Positions 25,897-35,834 are shown, counted from the stretch's first letter. The stretch is 64,000 nucleotides of DNA from Faecalicatena contorta (GCF_003149105.1 NZ_QGDS01000002.1:62001-126000); one strand, 5' to 3'. The notes: generated from the letters alone by a model not told the origin. Numbers and translations are program-made.

Positions 25897-26373
25897 CTAG
25901 AAGTTGAAAACTTCTTCCCAATTAAAGTAGCCGGATTCTTCTGTGCTTTTCGGCCAATGACTACACCATGCAGGAACACCGGGGGTATCCACTCTGTCAA
26001 AACTGGGCGTATACGGCTTAATGTCGAGTAAAGGTGTGTTGTCGTTTGCGTCGATGAAGGCAACTTGAATAATACCCTTTTCAAAGTCAATACGGATAAT
26101 CCTCGCCGCAGTCAAAGCAATAGGATTTGGACGTTCGGGTGAACGAGTTGCAAAAGTCCCCATTACTTCTGGTGCGCCTTTGTAGGGCTGTTCTGTTTGC
26201 AATACGGAACGTGACCCGATGTTATCACAATCGCTAAACCACCAAAGCACATTAATGTGGCTATAACCCTCTAAAGCCTGCAAAGCGGGAATATATTCTT
26301 TGTCTACTTCAATAAATGTACCGTTTTCATTGTTGCAAACCTTTCCAATGGACTGTACAGAAAAATTACTCAT
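25897..26373 (-). CDS. TsaA/TrmO-family SAM-dependent methyltransferase-like protein
   Basis: Small beta-barrel protein of about 158 residues of the TrmO (YaeB/TsaA) family, whose known member methylates N6-threonylcarbamoyl-adenosine 37 of tRNA-Thr. Visible marks are the N-terminal SIGKVCNN, the core FATRSPERPNPIALT near residues 72-86, and LDIKPYTPSFD near 115-125. The start at 26373 has aaggagga upstream. Such stand-alone copies often travel with resistance-type genes, and the substrate here may not be tRNA. Confidence 0.85.
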   Translation of the reverse strand: MSNFSVQSIGKVCNNENGTFIEVDKEYIPALQALEGYSHINVLWWFSDCDNIGSRSVLQTEQPYKGAPEVMGTFATRSPERPNPIALTAARIIRIDFEKGIIQVAFIDANDNTPLLDIKPYTPSFDRVDTPGVPAWCSHWPKSTEESGYFNWEEVFNF

Positions 26374-26479
26374 TTTATTATCCTCCTTGTATTTTGTGTA
26401 AGTACAGCATAAGCCCTCACACCATGTGAGATACAAGAGGAAAAGAAAAAGCGCCTTAAAATTTTGTAAGACGTTGTAA

Positions 26480-27292
26480 TTATATATACACTAACGGGAT
26501 TTGTAGCTCTATTAGATATTTTTCAGGATTACACTCATTCCACGGTCCTCGATGTACAATTTGTCGTGTTTCTCCAGTCATTTGGTATTGGCTATTCTTT
26601 TGCAGCCATTCAGCAAATGCAATATATGCTCCTGCAATATTGGAAAAATCCCCATATACCATTGTACAGGCCATAATAGGTATTGGCTTTGTATTTCGGT
26701 ATAAAAATTCTCCTGCATTATTTCCGTTCTTTTTTACAGGGGCACACAATTCAACATCAACATTTGTTTCTTTATATTCAGTATCATGGTAAATGGAAAA
26801 TGTATTACTTGAAATCTGTATTTGATGTTGTTCTGCAAACGTTGAAAGTTCTTGCCATAAAGTTCCTTCTGCATAATAATTAGGAATTTTTCTACGCAAA
26901 GAAAGCACTTGATAGCTGGGAATAGATTTTATGGAAATATTATAGTGTATTTCGCTTTTACTGTTTAAAATTTCATTTTTTGCAAGCTCTATTTTTTGTA
27001 ATTTTTCTTGTTCAGCCTGTATTGCGTTTTCTATTTCAGCATATTTCATATCAAGCTGTTCTATAAAAAAATCTTCTTTTTTATCGAGTATCTTTGCAAT
27101 TTCAGAAACATTAAATCCGCTGTCACGTAGAAATATTATTCTGTTGAGGACAGGAATTTGTTCAACAGAATATTTACGATGTTCTGTCCATTTATCAATT
27201 TCAGCAGGCTTGAAAAGTCCTACTTCATCATAATATCTTAACATTCGTATGGATACCTGTGTTAATTTTGAAAATTCTCCAATTCTAAACAT
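26480..27292 (-). CDS. MerR-family regulator with effector-binding domain
   Basis: Protein of 270 residues. The N-terminal MerR HTH reads FRIGEFSKLTQVSIRMLRYY (residues 2-21) with DEVGLFKPAE next. A coiled coil (about 80-115) leads into a GyrI-like ligand-binding domain. The family twists an overspaced promoter when bound to a drug. The start has aggaggtga upstream. It precedes the TrmO-like and GNAT genes by about 105 nt on the same strand, and they are its likeliest targets. Confidence 0.9.
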   Translation of the reverse strand: MFRIGEFSKLTQVSIRMLRYYDEVGLFKPAEIDKWTEHRKYSVEQIPVLNRIIFLRDSGFNVSEIAKILDKKEDFFIEQLDMKYAEIENAIQAEQEKLQKIELAKNEILNSKSEIHYNISIKSIPSYQVLSLRRKIPNYYAEGTLWQELSTFAEQHQIQISSNTFSIYHDTEYKETNVDVELCAPVKKNGNNAGEFLYRNTKPIPIMACTMVYGDFSNIAGAYIAFAEWLQKNSQYQMTGETRQIVHRGPWNECNPEKYLIELQIPLVYI

Positions 27293-27382
27293 CGAATCAC
27301 CTCCTGCAAATAATTATACTAAATATATCCTATACTTCAATTACGATTTTAGGCTTCCGGGCAAACCGTAAAAGATGGTTAA

Positions 27383-27418
27383 AAAAGCGTTGCAGAACAC
27401 ATTGGTTGCAACGCTTTT
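27383..27418. terminator. Bidirectional terminator
   Basis: Perfect 12-bp stem aaaagcgttgca / tgcaacgctttt with a 12-nt loop, A-rich and T-rich flanks. A related hairpin with gcgttgca occurs at 32626-32660, at the other side of the element. Confidence 0.8.
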
Positions 27419-27437
27419 CTTAAAGTGAAAAAACAAT

Positions 27438-27596
27438 TCAAACCTTGAATGAAAGGACAGCCCCCATGACCTTTGACCGCAAGCGGTCGCATATGTCCTC
27501 GCCTATGCCGTAGTAGATATTGCCGCATTCGTCGCGGAGCTTCCGCATAAGAGTAAAACGGCGGCATTGAATAAAATATTTCAAAACCGTCGTTTA
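27438..27596 (-). pseudogene. Relic or small ORF of the mobile element
   Basis: Minus frame reading RRFTLMRKLRDECGNIYYGI then GEDICDRLRSK to a stop at 27438, followed by the terminator at 27383-27418. The composition is protein-like, but no start codon with a ribosome site is seen, and the frame closes upstream near 27597. It resembles small proteins carried by Clostridial conjugative elements, but I do not recognise a family. The rest of the gap to 27690 shows nothing else. Confidence 0.4.
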
Positions 27597-27690
27597 ACTA
27601 AATCCTATATGTTTAGACGTAACATACCTATTGCCAACCGACGTTTTTGTGTTTACCGCTAGGCAATTTTTATGAAGTGTCAGCCAATAG

Positions 27691-28935
27691 TTAGGCAACT
27701 TGATGCTTACAGTAAGTGTGTACAGCAAGGAACAGAAATACAGGAATTTCAGTTATAGCTGCTGCCATTATTACATAAGGCGACCATACGCTTGCCTGAC
27801 CAATATGCAGATAAGCAAAGCCTGTCAGTTGATAAAGCAAACTGTTTTGAATACCGATTCCCCCTGACGGTAAGATAAAGGTAAGCCAATTAGCCCCCGC
27901 TGAATAGGTGAATATTGGGAGCAGGCACATTACAATAGCAATCAGGATAACAGAAATGGAATCCTTGAATTTAGCTGATAGAAATAGTGTGAAGCTAATC
28001 GTTGCCAGCAAGGAAATAAGTCCTCCGATTGCCAAGGCAATTTGAAGCTGTCCTAAATTAAATGCAGGCAGACTGATAATGGAAAACAACATCTGCATTG
28101 ATGTTTTCATGCACCCTGTTCCAAATGCAAGGTTTGAAATGTGCAAATGCAGTGAAATACATATGATAAACGCTGCGGTAAAAATGGTTAGTGCAGCCGT
28201 TATTTTTATGGTTGCCAATCGGGAGCGCCCATGCTTTGTGCAACGCAAAATACTGTCCGAACCCGTTTGATATTCATTGGAAAACGTGGGTGTGGCGGCA
28301 GCGGTACATAAAATGACAAGAAGAAAAATAAAAAGCACAATATAATCAAAGGCGTCCCTTGAATATCCGGGATAAAACTGAAAAGGCGTTTTTACCTCTG
28401 TGTATTTTTGAAGTGCCTGTTCTTGTGCCGCCGGATGTTCCTTTTGCTCCATCTGCATAATATCTTTCAAATGCTGTACCGTTTGTTCATAAAAACCATC
28501 TAATTTATCAGGGGAAATCTTCATCAAACTTGTTCCCTGACCAGTTTTGGGGTCAGAAAATGCTTCGGGCAATCTTCCTAAAAGTGCTTCTACCGGAAAT
28601 ACCTTTTCCATGTAAATCTTTGTCGGAAATTCTCCGCTGTAAATGCTATCCTCTCCATATGGCCGAACGGCATTTTGATAGATGTTTAAAGCCTCTTTGA
28701 GCTTTTCAGGGGTAACTTCTCCGTTGTTAGCAGAGCGTAGCGACTTTTTATAAGCAATTGCATCCAGACCATTTAATTCCGCTATTTTAGTACCATTTTC
28801 GTCATATTGATTGATGTCCTCGTACATAACGGGCAGCCAAGCCATTGCCGCGAACATTACCAGTGCAATTAGCAATAGAACAATCGTGCGGCGTGATTTA
28901 AGCACACGCTTTACTTCAAGCAAATAAATACGCAT
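27691..28935 (-). CDS. ABC transporter permease, peptide-antibiotic-immunity type
   Basis: Membrane protein of 414 residues. One N-terminal helix (about 16-33) is followed by a large external domain (35-205) and then about five helices, ending with a sixth near 385-410. This ABC-2 layout is common in transporters that remove lantibiotics or bacitracin-like peptides from the membrane. It starts 3 nt after the stop of the ATPase gene. The VanRS-like pair upstream fits a self-defence module. The substrate is inferred from context only. Confidence 0.8.
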   Translation of the reverse strand: MRIYLLEVKRVLKSRRTIVLLLIALVMFAAMAWLPVMYEDINQYDENGTKIAELNGLDAIAYKKSLRSANNGEVTPEKLKEALNIYQNAVRPYGEDSIYSGEFPTKIYMEKVFPVEALLGRLPEAFSDPKTGQGTSLMKISPDKLDGFYEQTVQHLKDIMQMEQKEHPAAQEQALQKYTEVKTPFQFYPGYSRDAFDYIVLFIFLLVILCTAAATPTFSNEYQTGSDSILRCTKHGRSRLATIKITAALTIFTAAFIICISLHLHISNLAFGTGCMKTSMQMLFSIISLPAFNLGQLQIALAIGGLISLLATISFTLFLSAKFKDSISVILIAIVMCLLPIFTYSAGANWLTFILPSGGIGIQNSLLYQLTGFAYLHIGQASVWSPYVIMAAAITEIPVFLFLAVHTYCKHQVA

Positions 28936-28938
28936 AGA

Positions 28939-29826
28939 TTACTTTTCCTCCTCACTGGTTTCCTCTTGCGGGAACAACCATAAATATAAATCCTCCAAAC
29001 GGGGAGGAGCCATGACAGAATCGCTTGTTTTTGCTTCCTCTGCCAGATAGCGGATAGATACCTGATTATCCCCCTCACTGCGTTGATTGATAATCCGCAG
29101 CTGCATTTCATACATAGGCATTTTTGCGGCAGGAACCATGCACGTCCAAACTTTTCCCACGACTTGTTTTACCAATTCATCGGTTGTTCCCACATCAAGA
29201 ATTTTCCCAGCCTTCATAATGGCGTTTTGGGTGGCAATATACTCAATATCCGATACGATGTGTGTTGAAATGAGTACAATCCTATCATGTGAAAATTCCG
29301 AAATGAAGTTGCGAAAGCGCACCCGTTCTCCCGGGTCAAGACCGGCTGTCGGTTCGTCCATAATCAGAATTTTAGGGTCATTCAGCATTGCCTGTGCAAT
29401 CCCTACCCTCCGTTTCATTCCCCCGGACAGCTTGACAATTTTTTTGCTCTTCACATTGGAAAGGGTGAGGGTATCGAGCAAGCTATCAATCTTTTTTCTT
29501 GTTTCTCTTGCCGGAACAGCTTTCAGTGCGGCAACATATTCCAGGTAATCTTTCACCGTAAAGTCTTGAAAGAAACCAAAGTCCTGGGGTAAGAAACCAA
29601 ACAGATTTCTGTATGCTTCTCCCATCGTATGAATGTCCTTACCGTCATAAAGGATTTTTCCACTGGTTGGGTGCAGAATGTCCACAATCATACGCATGAG
29701 CGTAGTCTTACCGGCTCCGTTGGCTCCAAGCAGCCCCCATATGCCCGGTGTAAGGCTTAAGGAAACATCATCAACTGCGGTTTTATCCTTAAACTGTTTC
29801 TTAAGGTTTGTAGTTGTCAGTTCCAT
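28939..29826 (-). CDS. ABC transporter ATP-binding protein, immunity type
   Basis: ATPase of 295 residues: Walker A GANGAGKTT near 34-42, Q-loop FLPQDFGF near 74-81, signature LSGGMKRRVG near 133-142, Walker B ILIMDEPTAG near 154-163, and switch His in STHIV near 190. The C-terminal 80 residues form an extra domain. RBS aaggaga lies 5 nt upstream. It pairs with the permease at 27691-28935. Confidence 0.93.
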   Translation of the reverse strand: MELTTTNLKKQFKDKTAVDDVSLSLTPGIWGLLGANGAGKTTLMRMIVDILHPTSGKILYDGKDIHTMGEAYRNLFGFLPQDFGFFQDFTVKDYLEYVAALKAVPARETRKKIDSLLDTLTLSNVKSKKIVKLSGGMKRRVGIAQAMLNDPKILIMDEPTAGLDPGERVRFRNFISEFSHDRIVLISTHIVSDIEYIATQNAIMKAGKILDVGTTDELVKQVVGKVWTCMVPAAKMPMYEMQLRIINQRSEGDNQVSIRYLAEEAKTSDSVMAPPRLEDLYLWLFPQEETSEEEK

Positions 29827-29857
29827 GTCACTTCTCCTTTTTCTAAATTACAACGAC

Positions 29858-29899
29858 AAACGTCCTTGTTCAGTTTTATTGTACTGAACAAGGACGTTT
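29858..29899. repeat. Perfect 17-bp inverted repeat before the ABC operon
   Basis: Arms 29858-29874 and 29883-29899 (aaacgtccttgttcagt and its exact reverse complement) with an 8-nt spacer. No T run follows on either strand. It stands 32 nt upstream of the ATPase start. It could be a response-regulator operator, a leader hairpin or a weak terminator for the kinase gene. Confidence 0.65.
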
Positions 29900-29960
29900 C
29901 AAACTTTAATATGAACCGGATAAATTCCTAAGAAAATCCTAATATCCGATTGATGTTTTC

Positions 29961-31019
29961 CTAAGACAAAGCTGGCAGGGATATAGTAAATGTAATGGTG
30001 TAATTTTGACTTTGAGCGAAAATTTCGCCACCGTGTAAACGGATAATTTCGTCTGCGATCGACAACCCAAGCCCTGCACCACCGGTATCTGATATACGTG
30101 CGTCGTCTAAACGGTTGAATTTATCAAAAATAGAGGATAGCTGATCAGACGGAATAGTTGGACCGTGGTTTTCAAATGTAATAGTAATTGTATCTTTATC
30201 CGCTTTCGCAGAAATCATAATTTCTGTATTGGGGTAGCTGTATGCAACCGCATTTTTGAGAATGTTGTTAAATACTCTGGCCAGTTTTTCGGAATCGGCA
30301 TAGACTGTCAGGCTTTCCTCTGCGTTAAGTACAGCGGAATTTCCCTTAGCGGATAAGACAGGATAAAATTCATCAATGAGCTGCACAAGCATATAGTATA
30401 AGTCAACATTTGCTTTTGTCAGCTTGATTTGCTGTGTGTTGTACCGTGTAATTTCAAAAAATTCGTTAATGAGTTTTTCCAGCCGCATAGATTTTTTTAA
30501 AGCGATACCGATATATTTTTCTTTCTGTTCTATAGGCATATCCGGTGCTTCGTCAAGTAAGCTCAAATAACCGATTACAGAGGCGAGGGGCGTACGAATA
30601 TCATGTGCAAGATACATCACCAATTCGTTCTTTTTGCTTTCTGCTTCTTTTACGGCTTGCTGGCTAATCAGGACAGCCATTTTAATTTGGTTCATCTGTT
30701 TTTCCATATCTTTGAGCGGTTCCGATAATTCAATGGTGCTGTCGTCTGGCTGATACACGGTTTTGGTAGCATTCATGACCTCCTGCAAATATCCCCAAGG
30801 CTTTTTCCAGTAATGATGAAAGATACAGCAAAAGCCAACTACCAAATATAAAAAATAGAGAACCTCAATTCTAAGATAAAGCCACGGTAAAAATGTATTT
30901 GAAAACTGACTAAAGCCATAGTCAACTATTATTGCCAAGATATACCCAATTAAGGTATAGAGAATTAAGGTAATGTAGAGCTTAATCCTCAATTTCTTTT
31001 CCATATCGTTATTTTTCAA
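29961..31019 (-). CDS. Sensor histidine kinase, VanS-like
   Basis: Membrane kinase of about 352 residues with two helices near 12-32 and 45-68, a short linker, the phospho-acceptor His in YLAHDIRTPLASV near 142, and the ATPase domain with NILKNAVAYS (N box), DTGGAGLGLS (G box). Start: TTG at 31019 lies 7 nt after ggaggt and is preferred; an ATG at 31004 lacks a site. The tiny extracellular loop fits the intramembrane-sensing kinases of cell-wall antibiotic stress. It works with the regulator at 31282-31977. Confidence 0.9.
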   Translation of the reverse strand: MKNNDMEKKLRIKLYITLILYTLIGYILAIIVDYGFSQFSNTFLPWLYLRIEVLYFLYLVVGFCCIFHHYWKKPWGYLQEVMNATKTVYQPDDSTIELSEPLKDMEKQMNQIKMAVLISQQAVKEAESKKNELVMYLAHDIRTPLASVIGYLSLLDEAPDMPIEQKEKYIGIALKKSMRLEKLINEFFEITRYNTQQIKLTKANVDLYYMLVQLIDEFYPVLSAKGNSAVLNAEESLTVYADSEKLARVFNNILKNAVAYSYPNTEIMISAKADKDTITITFENHGPTIPSDQLSSIFDKFNRLDDARISDTGGAGLGLSIADEIIRLHGGEIFAQSQNYTITFTISLPALS

Positions 31020-31047
31020 GGTTATCACCTCCATCTTCCCAGTATTT

Positions 31048-31206
31048 TTAGTTGGATAGCAGTAATACAGACATCAGTCCCAAGAATAACACTGTAACGA
31101 TTCCTGCAACAACTGAAATTGCCGTATCTATTTTTTCCTTATCTTTTACCCCTGACTTCCTTAATATGAAATTGTTCGACCGTGGAAGTAGAATAATAAA
31201 AGGGTA
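31048..31206 (-). pseudogene. Short membrane ORF remnant between regulator and kinase genes
   Basis: Minus frame with a basic segment (LPRSNNFILRK), then SVVAGIVTVLFLGLMSVLLL as one hydrophobic helix, ending at 31048. No usable start codon is visible, so it is probably the tail of a lost gene. It fills most of the 260-nt gap. Confidence 0.35.
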
Positions 31207-31281
31207 TTAAGTTGACACTTCTTTAAGCGTTTTCTATTTTTCTCTATAGCATAGTTTTCCTTTCCAAATGGCATGTGGCAG

Positions 31282-31977
31282 TTAAATCTTATATCCCACA
31301 CCCCATACTGTTTTGATGTATTTGGCTTCATCTGCGGTATCGCCTATTTTTTCACGCAAATGCCGGATATGAACGGTAATGGTGTTATTGCTTTTATTGT
31401 AGTATTCATCCTGCCATATTTCATGGAACAGCTTCTCGGAGCTTACAACAATCTCCTTGTTTTCTAGCAGAATACGAAGTATAGAAAATTCCGTTGGTGT
31501 CAGAGAGATAGACTTTTCATTTAACAGGCATTCATATGTTTCAGTGTTTATTTCTAAACCCGAGTAAGACAAAACTGTTCTTGTTTCTGTTTCCTCTTTG
31601 GCAGAATTGTATTTTTGATACCGGCGCAGCTGCGCTTTTACTCTGGCAATCAATTCAAGAGGTCGAAATGGCTTTGTGACATAATCGTCAGCCCCTAAGG
31701 TTAAGCCCGTGATTTTATTGGTTTCTTCATCTTTGGCGGTCAGCATAATTACCGGAAAAGTATATTTCTCCCGAATTTTACGGCAAAGGGCAAAACCGTT
31801 TACCTCGGGCATCATAATATCCAGAATAGCGAGGTCAAGCGCTGTGGTTTCTATACAAGCAAGTGCTTCATTTGCGGAATAAAACTTAAATACGGTGTAG
31901 TTTTCATTTTGCAGATAGACTTCTATCAAATCCGCTATATCGTGTTCATCGTCTACAACAAGAATTTTATCACTCAT
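31282..31977 (-). CDS. OmpR/VanR-type response regulator
   Basis: Protein of 231 residues. Receiver domain with acidic DDEHD (9-13), phospho-acceptor Asp in LAILDIMMPEV near 53, and Lys in VTKPF near 102. C-terminal winged helix with TPTEFSILRILL and NTITVHIRHLREKIGD. It is the partner of the kinase at 29961-31019 and the likely activator of the ABC genes at 27691-29826. The stop-to-kinase gap is about 260 nt. Confidence 0.93.
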   Translation of the reverse strand: MSDKILVVDDEHDIADLIEVYLQNENYTVFKFYSANEALACIETTALDLAILDIMMPEVNGFALCRKIREKYTFPVIMLTAKDEETNKITGLTLGADDYVTKPFRPLELIARVKAQLRRYQKYNSAKEETETRTVLSYSGLEINTETYECLLNEKSISLTPTEFSILRILLENKEIVVSSEKLFHEIWQDEYYNKSNNTITVHIRHLREKIGDTADEAKYIKTVWGVGYKI

Positions 31978-32064
31978 GGCGGGTTCCTCCTTTCAGACAT
32001 ACCTAAGGTATTTCATTATATCAAGGCAGCCTTTGCTATTTATAATTTTCAGCATGAGATTTTA

Positions 32065-32252
32065 TTAAGAATTTCCTAATGCAGAATCTTTTCTACATCT
32101 TTTATCTTTCGGCTTTTTTGCGTCCTTTGGTATTAGCCATAAACGACTGAAACGGACGATGCCTGGTATGCGGTTTTCTTCGCAAAGTTTTTGTACGCGC
32201 CCTTCTGAAATGCCCCATTTTTTGCGGCTTCCGGGGCAGAAATGTATTCCAT
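32065..32252 (-). pseudogene. Excisionase-like HTH gene broken by a frameshift
   Basis: From ATG at 32252 the frame reads MEYISAPEAAKN and then drifts. The next frame continues as KKWGISEGRVQKLCEENRIP with RFSRLWLIPKDA, the usual DNA-binding protein of Clostridial mobile elements. One A is missing from a run of six A near 32216; seven would restore the protein. Sequencing error cannot be excluded. Confidence 0.7.
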
Positions 32253-32433
32253 AACTTGACCGTCCTTTCGTTTGCAAACAATATTACCTTATATTATATA
32301 CGGACAACCGAATAATAACAATGTTTGGATAGAATTAATATGATTTATTTTAGTTAATTATATGATGTGTATAATCATATCTAAAGTAGATATGTGAACT
32401 GTAAAATGTAGTTGGGTGAAATAATATGAGCTT

Positions 32434-32596
32434 GTAACTCTTTTAGACGTATCGATAGACCAATTCTTTTTTCCAGACAGGGAAACGGACAAATCCACGC
32501 AGCGCAGACAGCTTGACAGTCTGCTTGACGATATGAGCGACAAGGGATTGCACCACAGCAAAAGAGATTAAGGAAGTCGAAACAGAGGACGAATAA
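32434..32596 (+). pseudogene. Frameshifted relic of a mobile-element protein
   Basis: Plus frame reads DQFFFPDRETDKSTQRRQLD then LLDDMSDKGL and stops at 32571. The neighbouring frame carries on as TAKEIKEVETEDE to a stop at 32596, so this is a C-terminal fragment with one frameshift. The family is not recognised with certainty. Around it, 31978-32891 holds only this relic, the HTH relic and a terminator. Confidence 0.5.
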
Positions 32597-32625
32597 CGTC
32601 CTGCACAAACAGAATACACATTGAG

Positions 32626-32665
32626 AAGCGTTGCAGCCTTTTGAGGATTGCAGCGTTTTTCTTTT
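32626..32665 (+). terminator. Terminator after mobile-element relic
   Basis: Hairpin aagcgttgcagcc / ggattgcagcgttttt with G-T pairs and one mismatch, followed by ttttctttt. Related to the hairpin at 27383-27418. Confidence 0.7.
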
Positions 32666-32891
32666 ACCCTTGTTTGCAAAAAGCACTTGTCCGTTGTTGT
32701 AGGTATTAAGGAGAAAGTTTCATAGCAAGCATAGGAAGCGGGTACCCACTTCCGTATTTTTCCATGCAAATCGATTGTTGGGAAATGTCCCAAACCCTCT
32801 AAAAACGGAAAGGAGCGGCAGACATGAAAACAGCTCTGAATCCTGATGGAAACAGAGCTGTTAGAGTGGGAGGTATTTCCGTTACCTCCAT

Positions 32892-34934
32892 TTATAAGTG
32901 TAACTGGTCAAATAATAATGAAATGTTATAAATTGGTGCGGAACAAGTACCTCCCTGACACAGGTAATACACAGTTCCGTTTTCAGGAACAGGATAACTT
33001 GCTGTAAAAGGAACTGTTTTTTCCAGTTCAGCTTGATTCTCATGGGTTTTGATAAGCACAGTCAGGTTTGGTAAAGGGTTCTTGGTTAAATAATCGAGCA
33101 GTTCCTCTGGAATATTTTTTTCTGCGGTGGAACAAACAAGCTCGAGGGAAGGATAAACTGCTTGTGAGACAGCAAGTAAGGCCATGCTGTGTCCTGCCGG
33201 ATAATCTTGTACCGCACCGGCAAGAAAGCAGAGCTGACGGTAACTTATTTGCTGCCATTTTGTGTCACCTGTCAGTTTTGAAAGGTGTTCAAGTACAACG
33301 GCTGCTACTGAATTACCCGAGGGTATGGCGCCGTCATAGGTCTCCTTCGGGCGGCTGATAAGCTGCTCACTGTCCCTTGAATATAAGAAAAAGCCTCCTT
33401 GTTCCTGATCCCAGAAATAACTGAGCATCCGCTCCGAAGTATTGATAGCCTGCTGCAGGTATTCAATTTCGTATGTGGATTTGTATAATTCTAATAAGGC
33501 AAAGGCATAAAATGCATAATCGTCAAGCTGGCCTGCGTGTGCAGTTTCACCTTCACGCCAGCGAAGTTTCAGTTCTCCATTTTTTCCCATCAGGTTCTCT
33601 TGTAAAAAACGCTGGGCTTTCTTTGCGCTTTGGATATATACTGGCTTGTCAAGCATCCAGCCAGCCTTTGCCAAAGCCGCAATCATAAGTGCATTCCAGG
33701 AGGTGAGCACCTTATCGTCTTTATGCAGCAGAGTACGGTTCTGCCGGTAGGCGTATAATTTATGAGAAAAACCCTTTATATTGGGCTCTGTTTCAGCATA
33801 TCGGGAATTGTCTGACAGATTTAAAATATTCTTCCCTTCAAAATTCCCATGTTCAGTTACCCCAAACCAATCACAAAAAATGGTTCCATCCTGCTCACCT
33901 AATACATCGTAAACTTCCTGCTTTGTAAATACATAGTATTTTCCTTCCACACCGTCGCTGTCTGCATCCTGTCCGCAGTAAAAGCCGCCATTTTCATCAC
34001 ACAGTTCACGCAGCACATAATCTAAAGTGCGTTCTGCAGTCATCTGGAAAAATGTATCACTTGTGATATGGTATGCTTCCAGATAGGCAAGGGTAAGCAA
34101 GGCATTATCATAGAGCATTTTTTCGAAATGGGGTACAAGCCATTTTTCATCGGTGGAATAACGGGAAAATCCGCCGCCCAGATGGTCAAATATGCCGCCC
34201 CGGAACATTTGGGTAAGGGTGTGCTTTACCATTTGCAGTGCAGAGGTATCCTTTTCCAGCAGGGAATACCGTAAAAGAAATAATAGATTGTGTGGTGTGG
34301 GAAATTTAGGCGCTCCCCCAAAACCTCCCCATTGGGTGTCATACATGTCTTTAAATTGTCCGGCTGCTTTTGTTAGAAGCTTTTTCTCAGGCTCCACCGT
34401 TTTACGGTGAGTTTCCTGATGTTTCTTTAATAAAGAGGTGACTTGCTCGCCCTTAGAAAGAAGTGCATCACGGTTACCTCCCCATAATTGTGTGACGGTT
34501 GTGAGCAGTTCCATAAGTCCCATTCTGCCGTATGCGGTGACTTTTGACAGGTAAGTTCCGGCCCAAAAAGGTTTTTGTTCCGGAGTCATAATGATAGTAA
34601 GCGGCCAGCCGCCGGAGCCTGTAAACATTTGGCATGCGGCCATGTATACCGCATCAATATCAGGCCGCTCCTCACGGTCAACTTTGATGCAGATATAGTT
34701 GGAATTGAGCAGGTCGGCTACATCGGAGTCCTCGAAAGATTCGTGGGCCATCACATGACACCAGTGACAAGTAGAATATCCAATGGAAAGAAAAACAGGC
34801 TTATCTTTTTCCATAGCTTTTGCAAAAGCCTCCGGGCCCCAGGGATACCAATCCACAGGATTGTGCATGTGCTGTAAAAGATAAGGACTCTTTTCATTCA
34901 CCAAATGATTAGGAACACTATTTGAGTCAGTCAT
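32892..34934 (-). CDS. Thioredoxin-fold / six-hairpin glycosidase-like protein (YyaL, DUF255)
   Basis: Protein of 680 residues in the conserved YyaL/SPATA20 family. The N-terminal thioredoxin-like domain has the motif [10 protein letters not shown] near residues 53-62 and [10 protein letters not shown] near 84-93. The remaining 480 residues form an alpha/alpha barrel like N-acylglucosamine 2-epimerases. The biochemical role of the family is not settled. It stands alone on the minus strand, with its ribosome site gggagggtga upstream, and follows the decayed element. Confidence 0.92.
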   Translation of the reverse strand: MTDSNSVPNHLVNEKSPYLLQHMHNPVDWYPWGPEAFAKAMEKDKPVFLSIGYSTCHWCHVMAHESFEDSDVADLLNSNYICIKVDREERPDIDAVYMAACQMFTGSGGWPLTIIMTPEQKPFWAGTYLSKVTAYGRMGLMELLTTVTQLWGGNRDALLSKGEQVTSLLKKHQETHRKTVEPEKKLLTKAAGQFKDMYDTQWGGFGGAPKFPTPHNLLFLLRYSLLEKDTSALQMVKHTLTQMFRGGIFDHLGGGFSRYSTDEKWLVPHFEKMLYDNALLTLAYLEAYHITSDTFFQMTAERTLDYVLRELCDENGGFYCGQDADSDGVEGKYYVFTKQEVYDVLGEQDGTIFCDWFGVTEHGNFEGKNILNLSDNSRYAETEPNIKGFSHKLYAYRQNRTLLHKDDKVLTSWNALMIAALAKAGWMLDKPVYIQSAKKAQRFLQENLMGKNGELKLRWREGETAHAGQLDDYAFYAFALLELYKSTYEIEYLQQAINTSERMLSYFWDQEQGGFFLYSRDSEQLISRPKETYDGAIPSGNSVAAVVLEHLSKLTGDTKWQQISYRQLCFLAGAVQDYPAGHSMALLAVSQAVYPSLELVCSTAEKNIPEELLDYLTKNPLPNLTVLIKTHENQAELEKTVPFTASYPVPENGTVYYLCQGGTCSAPIYNISLLFDQLHL

Positions 34935-34996
34935 ATTATCACCCTCCCTTCATAAAAAGTATTTTTATTATTATACCCTGAAATAAAAAAGATAAA

Positions 34997-35833
34997 CTAA
35001 CCCCAGAGCTCATTGGCATCGGTCGCACTTCTGTTCAGGCGTGAGAAATCTGTTTTGACGAATGAACTGGTGGATAACAATAGAAACACCAATCCAATCG
35101 TTAAAATAACAATAAAAGTCATAAATGGGGTAACTATAAAGCCGTTAATATCAACAACCAGCCCTTCATTCTTAAGTTCAGCAATGGAAAGACTGGTTTT
35201 TTCCAAAACAATCATGCGAAAAAATGCGGTAGCATAAGTCATGGGATTCAAGTAGGAAACAAACCTAAGGGTATCAGGCAGCATCGATAAAGGAATATAG
35301 GCACCGGAAAGGAATGTAAGGGGCATTGTTACGGCGGTCTTGACGATCTGGAAGGTTTGACCGTTACGAACCTTAGTTGCCATAAACAGCCCTGCACCTG
35401 AAAAGGCAATACCAATAAATATCATTGACATGAGAATATATAACGGTGTAGTCCAAGAAGTGAACTTAATCCCGACGAATAATCCTACCACCAATATCAA
35501 TACCCCTTGTAAGGTAGAGACTGTAGCGGCAGATAATAATTGTCCCATTGCAACAGCAATCCTTTTAGCAGGAGAGACCAACACCTCTTTCATAAACCCG
35601 CTGACCATATCATCAACGGTCGATGATGCTAAATTTAGCGCACTTTCAAACACCGTGGTTATGATAACGCCGGAGAGCATATAGGCGATTGGGTTTTCAA
35701 TAAAATCATTTTTAAATATAGCACCAAATACATAAACAAAGAAAAAAGGAAATATGAGGGAAAAAACCAGCCCTGTTTTATTTCTTACAAAGGCTTTCAG
35801 GCCTCTCTTCCACAATGCAAACACAGTATTCAT
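34997..35833 (-). CDS. ABC-2 type transporter permease, drug-exporter-like
   Basis: Membrane protein of about 278 residues with six helices and the ABC-2 segment LTFLSGAYIPLSMLPDTLR near residues 190-208. The start at 35833 lies 2 nt after the ATPase stop and 9 nt after agagagg; the ATG at 35842 touches that site and is less likely. It forms an exporter with the ATPase at 35835-36755. The substrate is unknown. Confidence 0.88.
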   Translation of the reverse strand: MNTVFALWKRGLKAFVRNKTGLVFSLIFPFFFVYVFGAIFKNDFIENPIAYMLSGVIITTVFESALNLASSTVDDMVSGFMKEVLVSPAKRIAVAMGQLLSAATVSTLQGVLILVVGLFVGIKFTSWTTPLYILMSMIFIGIAFSGAGLFMATKVRNGQTFQIVKTAVTMPLTFLSGAYIPLSMLPDTLRFVSYLNPMTYATAFFRMIVLEKTSLSIAELKNEGLVVDINGFIVTPFMTFIVILTIGLVFLLLSTSSFVKTDFSRLNRSATDANELWG

Positions 35834-35834
35834 C

